A DNA stretch of 7,249 nucleotides from NCBI GenBank assembly GCA_030667735.1, contig DAOUVG010000071.1, positions 1 through 7,249 of the forward strand, read 5' to 3'. Under the pieces are notes generated by a model. The model did no database searches and was not told the DNA's origin. It worked only from the letters and a program-made list of their open reading frames with translations. Source of the stretch: Dehalococcoidales bacterium. Its GTDB lineage: Bacteria; Chloroflexota; Dehalococcoidia; Dehalococcoidales; Fen-1064. Positions 7,001 to 7,249 of the stretch are shown in pieces. A program made the position numbers and the translations under genes. Every line of letters begins with the position of its first letter. Within the stretch, counting starts at the first letter, position 1.

Positions 7001-7021
7001 ATGACGCGTCTTCGGCGTCAT
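7001..7021 (+). repeat. Perfect 7-bp inverted repeat with 7-nt loop
   Basis: ATGACGC (7001-7007) and GCGTCAT (7015-7021) surround GTCTTCG. Immediately upstream, TGCAC-GAC-GTGCA (6989-7001) forms another short perfect palindrome, so stems stand back to back. No T-run follows. Confidence 0.5.
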
Positions 7022-7097
7022 ACCAGAACCCGGCCTTGGGGACCAAATGCATCCTTCTATTTGCATTTCGTTGCATACCCTTTTTCAAGGTGCAATA

Positions 7098-7123
7098 CTG
7101 CCAGTTAAAGAAATTACTGGCAG
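7098..7123 (+). promoter_or_regulatory. Perfect 8-bp inverted repeat overlapping the RBS of the last ORF
   Basis: CTGCCAGT (7098-7105) and ACTGGCAG (7116-7123) are perfect inverted copies separated by a 10-nt A-rich loop. The right arm includes the first two bases of AGGAG (7122-7126), which precedes an ATG at 7134. It could be a repressor operator or an RBS-masking hairpin. Confidence 0.45.
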
Positions 7124-7133
7124 GAGTAGCAAG

Positions 7134-7235
7134 ATGGAAACCCTATACAAATCTGAGTCCGGGCTTATTACAATCAAGGATAAGGCACCAGAGACAACGT
7201 TTCTGCTTATTTTCCACTCTCGGTTGGTCGTATAA
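7134..7235 (+). CDS. Short ORF, 33 aa, unknown function
   Basis: ATG 7134 is preceded by AGGAG (7122-7126) at a good 7-nt spacing, and the ORF ends at TAA 7233-7235. The product starts METLYKSESGLITIKDK and I recognise no family. An in-frame ATG at 7047 would extend it to 62 residues, but that part crosses the inverted repeat and has no ribosome binding site. It could be a true small protein, a leader peptide, or the start of a gene broken by a frameshift near the window edge. Confidence 0.3.
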   Translation: METLYKSESGLITIKDKAPETTFLLIFHSRLVV

Positions 7236-7249
7236 TCCCCTTGATGATA

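Larger units (their letters stand above)
6774..7249 (+). other. 476-nt region without a clear gene; rich in inverted repeats
   Basis: No protein with recognisable family features appears on either strand. The first 13 nt belong to the 3' flank of the esterase repeat. The stretch 6887-7021 holds several inverted repeats, listed separately, and 7047-7095 carries several TGCAT/TGCAA words. The region is more A/T-rich than the esterases. A candidate short ORF begins at 7134. The region may be the end of the esterase transcript plus the promoter of a gene beyond the window. No T-run follows any of the stems, so no clear intrinsic terminator is visible. Confidence 0.6.

Noticed and set aside
6774..7249. 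tRNA gene or insertion sequence in the tail
   Set aside because: No cloverleaf with proper arms could be drawn around GGTTCG (6825-6830), and there is no transposase or paired terminal repeats with target duplication.

Overview
The window looks like part of an uncultured anaerobic or marine bacterial chromosome. The mix of URO-D-like proteins, a YFGWW-type MFS transporter and carboxylesterases resembles what I remember from Chloroflexota (Dehalococcoidia and relatives), but this is inference from family recall, not a search. All five clear genes are on the plus strand. I see no rRNA, tRNA, CRISPR array, transposase or phage gene.

Layout. Positions 2-316 are the 3' end of a uroporphyrinogen decarboxylase (URO-D) superfamily gene. 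After an 80-nt spacer with a strong hairpin (346-376) comes a complete paralogue (397-1743). Over the last 90 aligned residues the two share about 62 identities by hand count. A 214-nt spacer then leads to a 12-helix MFS transporter (1958-3250), whose annotated start is doubtful. A small basic ORF of unknown function (3343-3597) overlaps the start of the first of two tandem type-B carboxylesterases (3585-5141 and 5217-6773). The last 476 nt hold no convincing gene, but several perfect inverted repeats and one short ORF with a good ribosome binding site (7134-7235).

How the parts may work together. The order suggests a small-molecule catabolic or detoxification cluster: cytoplasmic esterases cleave an ester or carbamate, the MFS protein moves a small, probably anionic, compound, and the URO-D-like proteins act on a substrate I cannot name. 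They lack the HemE substrate-binding motif and the zinc ligands of cobamide methyltransferases. This link is inferred from gene order only.

The most notable points are: (1) two independent local duplications in 7 kb; (2) an esterase duplication unit that carries its 5' leader and 3' flank, so the boundaries are visible; (3) an arginine in the oxyanion-hole motif of the first esterase (HGRGF), where the second has HGGGF; (4) an MFS gene whose best Shine-Dalgarno sequence points at a non-canonical start; (5) a hairpin-rich tail. I did not find a clearly new defence or mobile system.
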